Assembly: GCA_033296885.1 (NCBI GenBank)
Contig: MU863915.1
Location: 124,001-188,000 of the forward strand
DNA: 64,000 nucleotides
From: Triangularia verruculosa
Taxonomy: Eukaryota; Ascomycota; Sordariomycetes; Sordariales; Podosporaceae
Reading direction: 5' to 3'
Below are positions 43,904-56,700 of the stretch, piece by piece. Both the position numbers and the translations under genes were made by a program. Below the pieces are notes generated by a model, which searched no databases, was not told where the DNA came from, and saw nothing but the letters and a program-made list of their open reading frames with translations. Position 1 is the stretch's first letter, and each line of letters starts with the position of its first letter.

Positions 43904-44531
43904 CGTTTCTCTGATTGATTAGTGAAAGATAGCCTGCGAGAAGAATGTCTGTTGTCGAAGGGGGCACACAAAACAATAACTACAACGGACCATGCTCTCT
44001 ACGTGCAAGGAGTTTTAAGCATCAGTCGATATTCTCAAGTGTTCCAGGCCACCTTCTGGACGACCGCCATGTTACAGCGGCGTGAACACTCACCATTTCG
44101 AAGCAACACTGAACTGAAGATAGACGCTGAGGAAGCTTCGCCGCCGGTATGCTTCCGCTCATGCTACAGCAGACTGGTTTTCACCAATATACATCGGGCC
44201 GTTTTATCCTATCATCAACCAACAGTGCAATTCACAGGTACCTAGGTAAGCCTTGTGTCTCTCGGAGCACAGTGCTTGAACACTGTTGCAACTGCCGTCT
44301 CATTGCATAGCGTGTATGGAGGTGATCAGTGAGGGGTAAATCATGCAGTCACAGGGCGCCCACTGCTGAATCACCCCATTCTTCACGCAATAATCCCTTC
44401 CATAGTCACCCACTGGAGACCGGGAAGCTCGTGGAATTCAGCCCTCACAACCCGTCAAAATTGCGACTCTCTTACAGACGTGTCCCGAATCAGGAGCAAC
44501 CTGCCGTCTCCTGTCTTTTCCAGCTCTCAGC
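43904..44531. promoter_or_regulatory. Divergent promoter, rhodopsin-like gene and monooxygenase
   Basis: 628 bp between two start codons on opposite strands. Contains GGTACCTAGGTAAG at 44238-44251. No specific factor site recognised and no supported gene. Confidence 0.5.
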
Positions 44532-45890
44532 ATGGCAAACTTTCCAAAGTCGGCGGTGATTGTAAGTCAAACAAGCAAGGCAGTCAGGAACCCCAAGTCA
44601 GCTACCTAACCTTGTGATCTGTAGGTTGGTGGCTCACTTGCCGGTTTGATGCATGGGCTTATCCTCAAGCGTCACGGTACCAATGTGACCATCCTCGAAC
44701 AAGAACCCGCCACCACGCGTAGCAGCCATAACGCAGGCATCGGTTTTGGGCCACAGACTGAAGAGCTTCTCCGGGACTATTGCGACCTCAGCGGGTTGGA
44801 AGGGTACTATGCTCCGGCCGTCAAGACCCGCCTCGCCCTCCGAAAGAAAGCAAAATTCAAGGAGATCAACGTCGTTCGACACCTAACGAGCTGGGTGCTT
44901 TTGTACCGGATCTTGCGAGCCAATTTTGATGGCTTGGGATCCAGCACCATCCCTCGCCCGCCTCCCCCGCGAAAGAACGACGGCAACGCAGAGTACCGTT
45001 CAGGCCAACGAGTCATCTCACTCGAATACCAAGCCCCAGATTCCACGGTCACGGTTTATTTTGTTGATGCCGCCACCGGCAAAGAATCATCATTGACAAC
45101 TGAGCTCCTCATTGGGGCAGACGGCGTCAACTCCGTCGTCAGAGACCTCGTACAACGACAAACAAGCCAGAGAAAGGAATATGCCGGTTACGTAGCCTGG
45201 CGCGGTACAGTCCCGGACGATGCAGTCTCCGAGGCAACAAAGCAATACTTCTCTGACCGAACCTGCGCCAACATTCTCCACCGAAGCTCGATCATCACGT
45301 ATATGATTCCCTCAGATGATCACAATGGTAGTGGTACCGCACGTCGACTAATCAACTTCGTCTGGTACTACAATGTTGCTCCTGGCTCGACCACCATGAT
45401 AGAGGTCTTCACCGATAGCACAGGACACCAGCATCAAAACACCGTTCCTTCCGGCCTTGTCAAGCCCGAGGTTTGGACCAAGGTGAAGAAGACAATGCTC
45501 GATCGCATGGCAGAGCCGTTTGTTGAGCTGATCGGGACGTGTGACATCAGCCGCGTCTTCGTCACCAAAGTCAATGACGTTGTCTGCTCAGATTCTGCAA
45601 GCTTTTACAATGGCAAGGTGCTGCTTGTTGGTGATGCTCTTGTTGCATTCCGGCCTCATTTTGCCGTTGCTACGGAACAAGCGGCAGGGCATAGCCTAGG
45701 ACTGACAAAGGTGTGGGAGGGAGAGAAGAGTCTTCATGAGTGGAAGAAGGAGGTCACGGCATATGGGAAGAGAACATGGTTGGCTAGTCGGGTGTTGGGG
45801 GAGTTTGGACAGGGGACGTGGTTTTCGTTTCTTAGGACAGTCTTTGCGTATTTGGTGTTGCTGATCCAATTGAAGTTAGGGAGGGGGTGA
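44532..45890 (+). CDS. FAD-dependent monooxygenase (class A aromatic hydroxylase type)
   Basis: Exons 44532-44561 and 44625-45890; 431 residues. The short first exon (MANFPKSAVI) is needed to complete the Rossmann start: VIVGGSLAG at residues 9-17 binds the FAD ADP moiety. LLIGADGVNSVVRDL (DG motif, about 174-177) and VLLVGDALVAFRPH (GD motif, 346-347) follow. The GDAL..FRPH form is that of the 2,6-dihydroxypyridine 3-monooxygenase-like branch of class A flavoprotein hydroxylases. The C-terminus is hydrophobic (FAYLVLLIQL), possibly membrane-associated. Same strand as the MFS gene and 4.9 kb from the polyketide synthase, so a tailoring role on its product is reasonable but unproven. Confidence 0.85.
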
Positions 45891-46827
45891 TGATGTCGGT
45901 GTATTGCGGCGCGGACTCTCGTTGTTGGGCAGTTGTGTAAGGTTGGGGGGGCGGCATTAGGCAGGTACCTATCCTTGATGCCATCTAGAAATACCTATAC
46001 GAGGAAAAAGTAGGACTGGGGCGTGGGGGAGAGCAAACCGATATCATATGGAATTCGAATGATAGGTACCTATATGTAGTTCTTGAGTGATGGAAATAGG
46101 GATCGAGTGATGGCTCCTCGTACTGCCGATTCGGTATGTACCTATGGGCACATAACATGATACGATGATAACACCATGCGCGGCACCTGCTCAAATTCAC
46201 ACAACAACTCCTGACCCAGGGGTCTAGACATCTGCAGGCTCACCGAAACTGTTTCCTAGCCGTTGTTCACCCGCGCATTGTCATTTACGGGCCGCAGCAA
46301 CACTGAGGCGCGGCTTTCGTCCTTCCTGTCTCGGCTTCAACGGTTCGCTGAAATACCCTAATTCCGGCGTGGTAAGGCAAGTAGGTGCCACAGTGCGCGC
46401 CATGGTTGTAACGGACGCCAACGCTACCGTACCTGGTCAAGCATCCAACCAGCCGCCTTCGTATCCCCAAAGTGAATCAGATCCAATCAACTGATATTGA
46501 TGGCATCAGGATAGGGCAAGCATGCATAATCTTCCAACGTTTGCCGACGGGAGTGGCGCGACGATCTTGATTCTCCGGATCCAACTTCCCCTGCTGTCCA
46601 CTCATGGCGCTGAGGCTTCGATTATGGTGCCTGGCCTGCCCAACGGCATCCCCTCACTATCTGCCAAAGCCAAGCGTAGCCCGCCGGCGCCCCCCTCCCC
46701 CCCCTTCTTTCTCTTGAGCTTTCCCGAGAAGGCACGCCCACTTCTAGGCCTTGACGCTTGCTCTTAGAGTTTGTCGGGGTAAGAGCCTTGTCACATCTTC
46801 CTATGCCAAGCAACAGATACAGGTGCC
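45891..46827. other. Intergenic, no supported gene
   Basis: Holds AGGTACCTAT words at about 45963 and 46064 and a C-rich run near 46689-46704. No frame has splice or domain support. Confidence 0.5.
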
Positions 46828-48796
46828 ATGATGAGGAAGGACATGTTCACGTCTTCCGACTCGGAGCAGCAGAATACGGGGCAGAATACGGAACAACAAG
46901 ATGCAAAGACGTCCAATTATCTTCAGGGACCACGGTTGCACGCTGTGACTATAGGGTTAGTCCATTATCCATCTGCTGTCGCCCCCTACCATTGGCTGAC
47001 AGATCAGTAGACTTGCACTAGGCCTCTTTCTCGTCAACTTCGAGATCACAATCGTCAGCACCGCTCTCATCTCCATCACGAGTGAACTCCAAGAGTTTAG
47101 AAAGAGCAGCTGGATCATCACAGCTTATCTCCTCACTTATGTAGCTGGCCTGATCATATGGGCCAAGCTGAGCGACATTCTGGGGCGGAAGACGACATGT
47201 ATCTCTGCATTGTTCATCTTCGCGGCGTTTTCGGGGGGCTGCGGTGCTTCGAAGACGTTGGTTCAGCTGTATGTTTACATCCATTCGTTGCTTGCCCTTG
47301 AGCGGGTGATCTGATGTTTCTTGCTGTCTAGAGCTATCTGCCGGGCGTTTCAAGGGATTGGCGGGTCAGGAATCTATGCTGTCAATATGGTCATGATGTA
47401 TGAGCTGGTTCCCCCGCCAAAGTATCCGTTGTACACTGCAATGATTACTGTTGTTGTCGCTCTTTCGTTCTCGTTGGGACCCATTTTTGGCGGTCTCATC
47501 ACCTCTGGCGGTGATGGATCAGCCTGGAGGTGGGTCTTTCTGCTCAAGTTAGTACACACCATTAAAGAAACAGTGCCCGTACCCACACTGGGCTTGCTGA
47601 CACAACAAAGTGTTCCCGCGGGTGTCCTCGCCGCCGCGATTCTGTTCCTGGCCGTCCCGTCAGATTTCCCTTATCAAGGGCCAGGTGAACTGGTCCAACA
47701 GAAGGGCAAAACCATCAAGTGGTCATCCATCGACTTTACAGGCGCATTTCTCATGCTAGCTGCCCTGGCGCTGCTCATCACTGGGCTTGAAGAGGCTGCT
47801 TCTCACTTAGACTGGAATCAGGCCACCGTGTTCGGCACTCTGATCACCTCTGGTTTGACTTGGATGGCCTTCTTCGGCTACCAGTGGTGGATAAGTCGCC
47901 CTGGGAGTGGGATTGAGTCTGTTTTTCCTTGGCGATTCTGCCAGAGCAGAGTCATTGGTGGCCTTCTGCTGTGAGTGCAACTGGTATCGCCGACCAAAGT
48001 ATCTTAGAAACTGACGGTCTCTGTGTGTCAAAGGACTTCCTTCATGACCGGCGCTGTCAGCATTACCTGCATCTTCCAGCTCCCACTTCGATACCAGACC
48101 TCGGCTGGGTTGAGTCCACTCGAGGCAGGAGTCCGTTTGATCCCCTTCTCTGTCTGTGGGCCTTTGGGAACAATCATCTGTGCAGCCTTCAGTAAGAACC
48201 GACGTGTTCCTCCTATTTACATGGCACTGGTGGGGAGTTGCATGCAGATCATTGGGTTGGTATTTCTGTCCCGCGGTGATCCTCACGATCCGGACTGGTA
48301 TGGGCTTTATGGTTTGGAGGTTGTCATAGGTTTGGGATTTGGGCTGTGTCTGGGAGCAGCAACACTGCTGGTTCCTTATGTTGTTGAGAAGCGAGATTTA
48401 GGTAAGATCATGTCGACTTTTCCTTCTGCATCTGCGCCACGTCCCCTTTACCAAGACCAAAAGGTAGGCTAACATGAATCTGCTACAGCTATCGGTGCAG
48501 CAGCTCCTGTACAGCTCAGGTTTCTCGGAAGTGCGACGGTTATTTCCATTGTCACTGCGGTGGGAAATTCATGGCTCAAAGACTCACTGTCAGAGTCTCT
48601 ACGGGCCGATCAGATCCAGGCCATCTTCCGGTCCAGCACTACAATCGTTGACCTGCCAGAGCACTTGGAGACACTTGTTAGGACCCGGTTTGTGGAGACC
48701 TTTAACCTGCAAATGCGTATTGTGGTTGGATTTGCAGTCGCTGGCGTTTTCACGGTCTTGCTTATGTGGCAGAAGCCGCAAGTCAAAGTAGCTTAA
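46828..48796 (+). CDS. MFS drug/toxin efflux transporter (DHA2-type, 14 TM)
   Basis: Exons 46828-46955, 47011-47268, 47332-47547, 47611-47970, 48034-48401 and 48489-48796; 545 residues. The hydrophilic N-terminus of about 40 residues is rich in Gln, Asn and Ser. LFLVNFEITIVSTAL is TM1, WIITAYLLTYVAG TM2, LSDILGRKT motif A, and RAFQGIGGSGIY motif B. SLGPIFGGLITSGG..WRWVF is motif C with FLLNVPAGV, the usual landmark of DHA2 exporters. A large loop between the last helices (DSLSESLRADQIQAIF..) is typical for fungal toxin pumps. It probably exports the cluster product across the plasma membrane. Introns 2 and 3 are each 63 nt, so intron 3 reads through in frame. Confidence 0.88.
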
Positions 48797-48851
48797 TGAA
48801 GTATATCGATTAAAATATGTCCAAATCAATGACTATCTTTATCATAAACCC

Positions 48852-49626
48852 TCACTTCTCCTCGGACGCAGCAATAGAGATGACACGACGCAGGACTCGA
48901 ACGCATGCCTTAACCTGAACAGGCGAGCGGACCGCAGGAATCTCATGGCCTCCGTCATGCACGTAAACCTCCCGTTTTCCTGCCTCACAGACAGCGCTCA
49001 CGGTACCTGATTCAACCATTGAATCATTCACCCCCCAGATATGTGCGGTAGGAATACGTATAATCTCACCTGCTGTCTCTGCCGTCAGCGGAGAGACCAC
49101 CCCTTTCTTGAGCAGTTCCACATCAAACACGCCGCCGGCAGAGAAGAGCACGGCGCATTTGAATGGAGACGGTTCATTGTACCGGGATTTGTTGGCAAGA
49201 TATGTTGCCGCGATAGTGGCGCCTTGGGAGAATGCCATGAGCCCATCAAAGGGGCCCTCTTCCTGCACGTATGTGTCCAGTTGGTCAAGAGCAGCCAGGC
49301 AGCTTGGCAGGTCGTCAAAATCTGCATAGCAGAAGAATCTGTCGGTGGCCGAGGCTACGCTTTCGAACTCAGGGGCCATTTTGCAGGGGATGGTGCCCTC
49401 CACAAAGTCGTAGATGTGTTTGTCGCCGAGGTCATAGCGGATTGCGGCTGTTGGTGAGTTAGCCGACTTAGATTGTCTAGTCCTGATAATTCTGAACCAG
49501 GGGAACTCACCAGTTTGGGTTTCGAAGATCTATCGGTGAGTTAGTTCATGATGCCTTGACGCCGAGTCTTCACATTTTGCTCACCTGAGAGTTGGTCCCT
49601 AGACCATGCAAGCAAAGAAACCTCAT
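48852..49626 (-). CDS. FSH1-family serine hydrolase, candidate trans-acting thioesterase
   Basis: Minus-strand exons 49585-49626, 49511-49529 (19 nt) and 48852-49447; 218 residues, the usual FSH1 length. MRFLCLHGLGTNSQIFETQT opens the alpha/beta hydrolase with its oxyanion-hole region. MAFSQGATIA has the nucleophile at Ser94, AHIWGVNDSMV the acid at Asp162, and HDGGHEIP the base at His188. Proteins of this family such as LovG release polyketides from fungal highly reducing synthases that lack their own thioesterase. This gene is divergent from exactly such a synthase (50760) and meets the MFS gene tail to tail with 55 bp between. The release function is inference from context. Confidence 0.9.
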
Positions 49627-50759
49627 GTTGGCCTGCTTTGAAGTCCGGTTAGGTAGGCAGATTGACCGGATGTGCCTGGCTGGTGGTTGTGATCAACCCC
49701 GAATGCCGTTCCCCTCGTAAAGGGAATGATTAAGGTATGTATCTATCTACATGTACATGCATTGACTTCATCCGACCACCTTGCTGACACATGATGTTGC
49801 GCGGCGGCAAGCTTCACACCATTCATGTCGTGTCCTTCAAAAGACCACAGTGCAGGGGCGTAGAAGCAACACTGGGGTGCTGGCACTCAATTCAACTGCC
49901 GAGTGGCATAGAGTAAGGTACCTAATTTATCTTTGATTAGCCTAGGCGTGGGAGGGATGGTTACGCTTTCTGGTTTCAGAGCACCTTGTTAGTTGCCTAG
50001 GTACTTCGACATCGCCGGGTTGGGAAGCTACTGACACAAGGTAGGGCTGAGAGTGTGGTGAACCTCTATCCAACTGCCCGATTTAGCGACTTTCCGGATC
50101 CACACTCATATATCTACCGCGCTGTGCCTCAGGTGGACCGCGCCGCAGATGGCGTTCTTGGGATCTGATCGTTTGTATTGGCCGAGTTTTCCCGTCAGCG
50201 CCTCCGGCTAGCCTTGATGTTGGTCCGGAATCTCTACGATATATTATTACCAATAAGGTACTTACTCAGGCCCTGTCGCCGGGACGGACGGCAATGATGG
50301 GCACTTCGATCGGGGAGGATCTCGGACGGGAACCTGCACCGACTGCTGTTACATCGAGCGGCGCAGATGAAGACCTCGCCCTGTCGGATAGTAGTACAGA
50401 CTGGAACAACACTGGGGACACGAGACAACCTCCAACACCAACACAACCGTGGGGGCCAAGACAAATCTCGAGACTTGATATCTGTTCAAGCAGTGGAGTT
50501 CAGCGCTTCTGTGCAGAGCCAATTTGCGCGACCATGAAAGGTAGGTACCAAAGCTCGTGGGAGACGGATAGAATTTGAGAGATGGTGGTCAACTCCCGCC
50601 TCTGTCCCAGATATCGATAATATCTGCCTTAAAGGTCATGGGCTGGTCTTGTCGATGTTTTAGCTGGTTAAGTTACCTACCTACCTTACCTTCTGAACTC
50701 CCAGCCTGAGAACTGAACCGATCATCGCAATACGACTACTACTGTGGTTCACTTTAATC
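49627..50759. promoter_or_regulatory. Divergent promoter region, hydrolase and polyketide synthase
   Basis: 1.13 kb between opposite start codons, suggesting co-regulation. Contains TTACCTACCTACCTTACC at 50673-50690 close to the synthase start. Small frames at 50234-50578 on both strands have no support. Confidence 0.5.
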
Positions 50760-53700
50760 ATGGCTCTTGATACACATTCCTCCTCTCGTTGCCACTCTGT
50801 AGAGGGCAGCACTATCTCTGCACCCTCTGGCTTCTCATCCAGAGTGGGCACGCCAGCTGACCACGAGCCCAACGGCCCCAGCCCTCTTGACATTGCCATC
50901 GTTGGATTTGCGTTTGAATTCCCTGGTGCAAGTACGACTCCGGCGTTTTGGGACCTACTTGTGTCTGGTAAATGTGCCGCCACGTCCTTTCCATCAACCA
51001 GACTCAGCCCAGAAAGGCTCAACATTGGAGATGCAACAGTTCGCCCTTCAAGAGCCAGCTTCATTGACCGTGATATCAAGGCTTTTGATGCTCAGCTTTT
51101 CGGGATGGCCGAGGACGAAGCATCGGCGACAGATCCTCAACTTCGGATCTTGCTGGAAACAACATACAGAGCCCTAGAGGATGGTGAGTTCAAGTCCCCT
51201 AAATCTATATGTAAAGTGCCTTATGTTCTTGTTAGGTACCTAGCTAACAGTATGGCGACACTCGACAGCCGGAATCCCCCTCAAAACAGTCAGTGGAACA
51301 AACACATCGGTTTACACAGGCTGTTTCACTGCCGATTATGCCATGGCGGCAGCAAAAGACCCTCAACGTGTCCCGAGGTATTCGGCAACGGGAATGGCAC
51401 AAAGCATGCTGTCAAACAGACTTAGCAGTTTCTTCAACCTGACAGGACCTAGTGTTACTGTGGACACTGCCTGTTCGAGTAGCTTGGTGGCTCTTGATAT
51501 GGCGTGCCGATCTATTGCCACGGGAGAATCAAGCATGGTTTGTTCAAAGCGCTTAAACGGAACCCTGGCACTGACATGCACTAACACCGCTGTCCTACCA
51601 GAGCATTGTTGCAGGCTGCAATCTACTTTTGACACCGGATCTCTTCATCTCTCTCTCTAACCTTGGCTTTCTTTCACCTGACGGAGTCTCCCACAGCTTT
51701 GACCAGCGCGCGAATGGATACGGTCGCGGAGAGGGATTTGGCGTTCTCGTCATCAAATCTGTGAGCGCAGCAATCCGGGACGAAGATACGATTCGTGCGG
51801 TCATCAGAGCTACCGCCACCAACCAGAACGGGCGTACTAGCCTTGCTCTACCGAGCAAGGAGATGCAGAAAAAACTTATTGAGGAGACTTATCATAGGGG
51901 CGGTGTCGACATGTCGCAGACGCGGTACTTTGAGTCACATGGAACAGGAACTGCTGTTGGTGATCCCTTGGAGGCTCTGGCTATTGGTGGTGCGTTCAAG
52001 GCACTGGAAGCCAAGAAGGACAGTGTTATCGTGTAAGTTAACTTTGTCCGCTTTGTCTCGGGGGTTCCCATCACTGACCGGACTTTTCATGAATTCAGGG
52101 GCGCCCTCAAAGCCAACATTGGACATCTTGAAGGTGCAGCTGGAATTGCAGGGGTGATCAAGACAGTTCTGGTTCTTGAGAACGGAGTCATTCCTCCAGT
52201 TGCCTGCCTGGAGAAGTTAAACCCGGATATTGATGCTGAGTTCTTAAACCTCGAAGTGAGTCAAGCTCTCTAGAATAGCCAAGTGAAAAGATGTAGAATC
52301 TAACGGATAGGCCTACAGTTTCCAACAGCTGCCATGTTGTGGCCATCCACAGGGCTTCGTCGTGCTTCTGTCAACTCGTTCGGCTTTGGCGGGACGAACG
52401 CCCACGCCATCCTAGATGATGCTCTTCATTATCTCGAAACTCGAGGTCTCGGGGGCAGGCACCGAACGCGACGTCTTCCTGTCTTGTCAGATGTAGGCAC
52501 TATGCCCAAGACCGACACGATAGAGCTCTCTTCTATTTCAGTTCCAAGAATATTTTCGTTTTCAGCAAACGACGCTACTACTCTCTCGATTTTGGTTCAG
52601 CACTTTCAACCTTGGCTCGAGAATGCATCTTTGACTGATGATTCACTCGAGGAGCTGGCCTACAGGCTCACAGAAAAACGCAATGTGCATGAATGGCGAA
52701 CATTCGTCGTTGCTGCCACTATCTCTGAGCTCTCTGAGAAAGTTAAATCTCCCCTCGAGCCCATCAAGGCAAGCCTGGCCGAATCCCGCCCAAGGCTTGG
52801 CTTCATCTTCACCGGCCAAGGCGCGCAATGGTTTGGCATGGGAAAGGAGCTCATGGCTTACCTTGTATTCCGCAATAGTGTAATGGACGCCGAAACATAT
52901 CTTCAGAGTATTGGTTGTGATTGGAGAGCTTCCGAGCTGATGAGTCACGATCTTGTCTCCGAGGCAAGGTTATCGGATACAAACATCGATGATCCCAGAT
53001 ACGCCCAGCCTCTTTGCACCGTCCTCCAGGTGGCCCTTGTTGACCTCCTGGGCAGCTTCGGCATAGTTCCGGTCACTGTTGTCGGACACTCTAGCGGTGA
53101 AATAGCCGCGGCTTATGCCGCTGGTGCTATCAGTCGACGGTCAGCCTGGAAGCTGGCGTACTATCGAGGGTTGCTCTCCAGCATCTTGGCAAGGGCCCAG
53201 TCTCGCGGCCGTGGCTCAATGATGGCCGTCGGGCTCTCTCAAGATGAAGCACAACAGTACATCGATGAATTGTTTCAGTATAATCAGACCGGTTTGGAAA
53301 GTGGGATACTTACCATCGCCTGTATCAACAGTCCGTCCAGTGTCACCATATCAGGTGATGAGGACTTGGTACGCCAGCTTCAAGACATGTTGACTGAACG
53401 CAACATTTTTGCCAGGCTCCTCAAGGTTCCTGTCGCATACCATAGCCCACACATGTCCGCCATCGCCCCATGCTATAAAGACCTTATCGGGGTTATTGAT
53501 TCTGGAACGAAGCCCGCATCATACATCAGCATGATATCGTCGGTGACCAAAGAATGGATTAATCTCAGTGAGCTTTCCAAAGCAAAATACTGGGTCAACA
53601 ACATGGTGTCTCCTGTTCAGTTCTCGTCAGCGATCGAGCACATTGGCCGCAGCTCCTCTAACAAAAGGGATAGGAGAAAGAAGTTGGATCTCAGCCATCG

Positions 53701-56700
53701 ACAATTTCCATCCGTCACCCATCTCCTTGAGCTTGGTCCCCACTCGGCTTTACATCAACCCGTGGCTCAAATTCTGGAAAGCATTGGAAGCAGCATCCAA
53801 TACATGTCGGCCATCGTCAGGGGCAAAGCTGCAACATCAACCCTCCTAGCAGTAATCGGGACGCTTCACTGTGGTGGCTTGAACTCTATCGACCTAACCA
53901 AGGTCAGCCTTGTAAAGAACCGCTACCACGATGCTACAGCAAAGACTCCTCCGACTGGGCCCGTCCTTGTAAAGCTTCCATCTTTGCCACACTACCCTTT
54001 TAACCACTCCAAAACCCATTGGAGCGAGTCACTTGTGAGCAAGAACCTCCGCCTTGCACCGCAAGCGTACAACCCGTTCCTCGGATCACCAGTGGCGAGC
54101 TTCAATCCCCTAGATGCCCGGTGGCGCAACCGACTGACCCTCTCAACCATGCCCTGGCTTGCAGACCACGAAATAAACGGCGAGATTCTCTTTCCGGCAG
54201 CGGGGATGTGGGTCATGGCCGTTGAAGCACTGACTCAGCTCATCAAGACATCCAACACCGACGCAAGCGCCGATGTAGAGATTGTGGGTTACGAGCTAAG
54301 AGATACTCACATGCTCACCCCACTGGTCGTCCCTGATCAAGATGGGGACGACGGAGTAGAAATTGACTTTCGGTTGAGATCAATTTTGGACAGGGGGGCA
54401 GCGAACAAAGGAAGTTCTGCCTGGGCCGAGTTCGTGTTGTATTCTCAGCGGGACAATCATGAGCAAAAGAACTTTGCTGAGATCTGCCGGGGAAGCATCA
54501 GAGCCAACTTTGAGGGGCCTGCTGTAGAGGAGGGCATGGGGATCAAAAGTGGACGCAACGATGACATCAAAGACATGATATCCTCTGCCAAGAGTCAGTT
54601 TTCGCAGGAGGTTAACCAGGAACGGCTGTATGGAAGACTCACGGAATGTGGGTATGGATATGGCCCAACATTCCAAGGTGTCCAAAGTGCTCATCTTAGC
54701 GGAGATGGGTGTGCTGTAGGGAGTGTGGCCATCTGCAATGGGGTTCCATCTCCCTTGGAGAACAAGAATCCCGTCACCATCCATCCCTGTGACCTTGACT
54801 CGATTCTTCAGCTTTGCCTCCCGATTGTCGAAGACAGCACGCCCAAAGAAACTTGGGTCCCGACATATATGTCCAAACTGTACATTCCAGCGCAAGGGTT
54901 CTGCGGCAACAAACCAATCACAGTTGATGTTCATGTCACCAGAGAGCAGAGCGGTCGAAGGCTCTGCCGTTCAGCGGTACAAGCATTCGTGTCAGATGCA
55001 CCTGCAGCCGCCATGACCGTGCTTGAAATTGAGGGTGCCGAACTGACAATGATCACAGAAGCCAATGCAGATTCTGGAAGAACAACGGACCCAGATGAAG
55101 ACAGACGACTCTGCTACGACCTTACCTACGCACCCGATATCACCTCTCTCAACCCTCAGCAGCTGCATGACTATCTTCAAGACACCCCAGCAGCCAAACA
55201 ACCCGACCCGTCTGAGTTCTTGGCTCTGCTCAGACACTACACATCAGCCTGCATGTCCCTTGCCGCAGCCAACATCCCGCCAAGCGAGACCCCTCAAGAC
55301 AAGCCTCACCTCTCCCAGCTTCACACATGGATCCTGAAAAACGTCCCACCAAGCCCCCTCTCCCCTGAGGAACTCATCGCCCTCACCACCGAGCTATGCT
55401 CAACTCGCCTCGGGGAAATCCACGTCAACTTCGGCACCCACCTTCCTTCCATCTTCCGTGGAGAGGTCGACCCGCTGAGCATCCTGCTCGAAAAGGACAC
55501 GCTGACGGAATACTACCGTCACTTTAACAGGCTTGTCAAGTACTACTCCCCATTATCAAAATATCTCAAAGCCCTCGCCCACAAGAACCCTGGTTTACGG
55601 ATTCTGGAAGTCGGTGCTGGAACTGGGTCGACTACGGAGCATGTGCTGGATGCTCTGGTCACCAAAAGCGACGGGGGGTTGCCGTTTCGACAGTTTGGAA
55701 GATATGACTTCACCGACATCTCTCCCTTGTTCCTCGACCGGGCGAGGGAGTCGTTTGCGGAGGTGGGGGGGGAAAAGATGCGGTACTGTGTTTTTGATGT
55801 CGAGCGGGATGATCTTGAAGGACAGGGATTGGAGCACGGGGGGTATGACTTGGTTATTGCTGCTAATGTGAGTTCTATCCGAAGGCGTTTTTGGAGTGTT
55901 GGCCAATAGGTACTGATAAGCTGTCAGGTGCTTCATGCGACCCCGTCTTTGGAGACGTCACTCGCGAATCTTCACAGTCTTTTGAGCGAGTATGTCATTG
56001 CCGTTGTGCCTTTTCTGGTAGGATAAGAAAAGAGGCTGACTGGAAACAGTGGTGGCAAGCTCGTTCTCGTTGAGGTTACTGACCCGCTGAGCACCATTGG
56101 CCCGTTTATGTTTGGGTGTCTTGATGGGTGGTGGGGAGGTAAGTATCGGGGAAGGGTTAAAGAAGTGTAATGTTGCTAACATCGAACGTGTATACTAGCT
56201 GCCGAGCCCTGGCGACAGAATGGACCAGTGGCAACCCCTGTTGACTGGGAACGTGAACTCAAAATGACTGGCTTTGAGATGGAAACGGTGCTTCGCGATT
56301 TCACCGAGGAGGACAACCAGTTTAGCAGCATCATCATCGCCCACAAGGTCAGTAAAGGAGCCGAGCTGGTTGTTATCAATTGTGTCAAAACGGCTTTGCT
56401 CGTGACAGGTTGGAATGACACAATAAGTGAGCAAACTCGGTCTTGGCTGCGACTCCTGGAAGCCATGCTCGACAACGAGCAAGGAATGACAACCACACGT
56501 TACACTTTCTCCGAGGCAGCCGCTCACCTTCGCGCCAAGACCACCCCTGAGCAACCCCTTGTGATCGTCCTCCAAGACAGTTCAACATGGCCATCTCTTG
56601 CCCACCTCAGCCCAGAACAATTCCCGTCATTCCACGACACTCTATCTGCCGCAAATCACATCATGTGGATAGGAGAAAACACACCCTTCTCCATCGGTCC

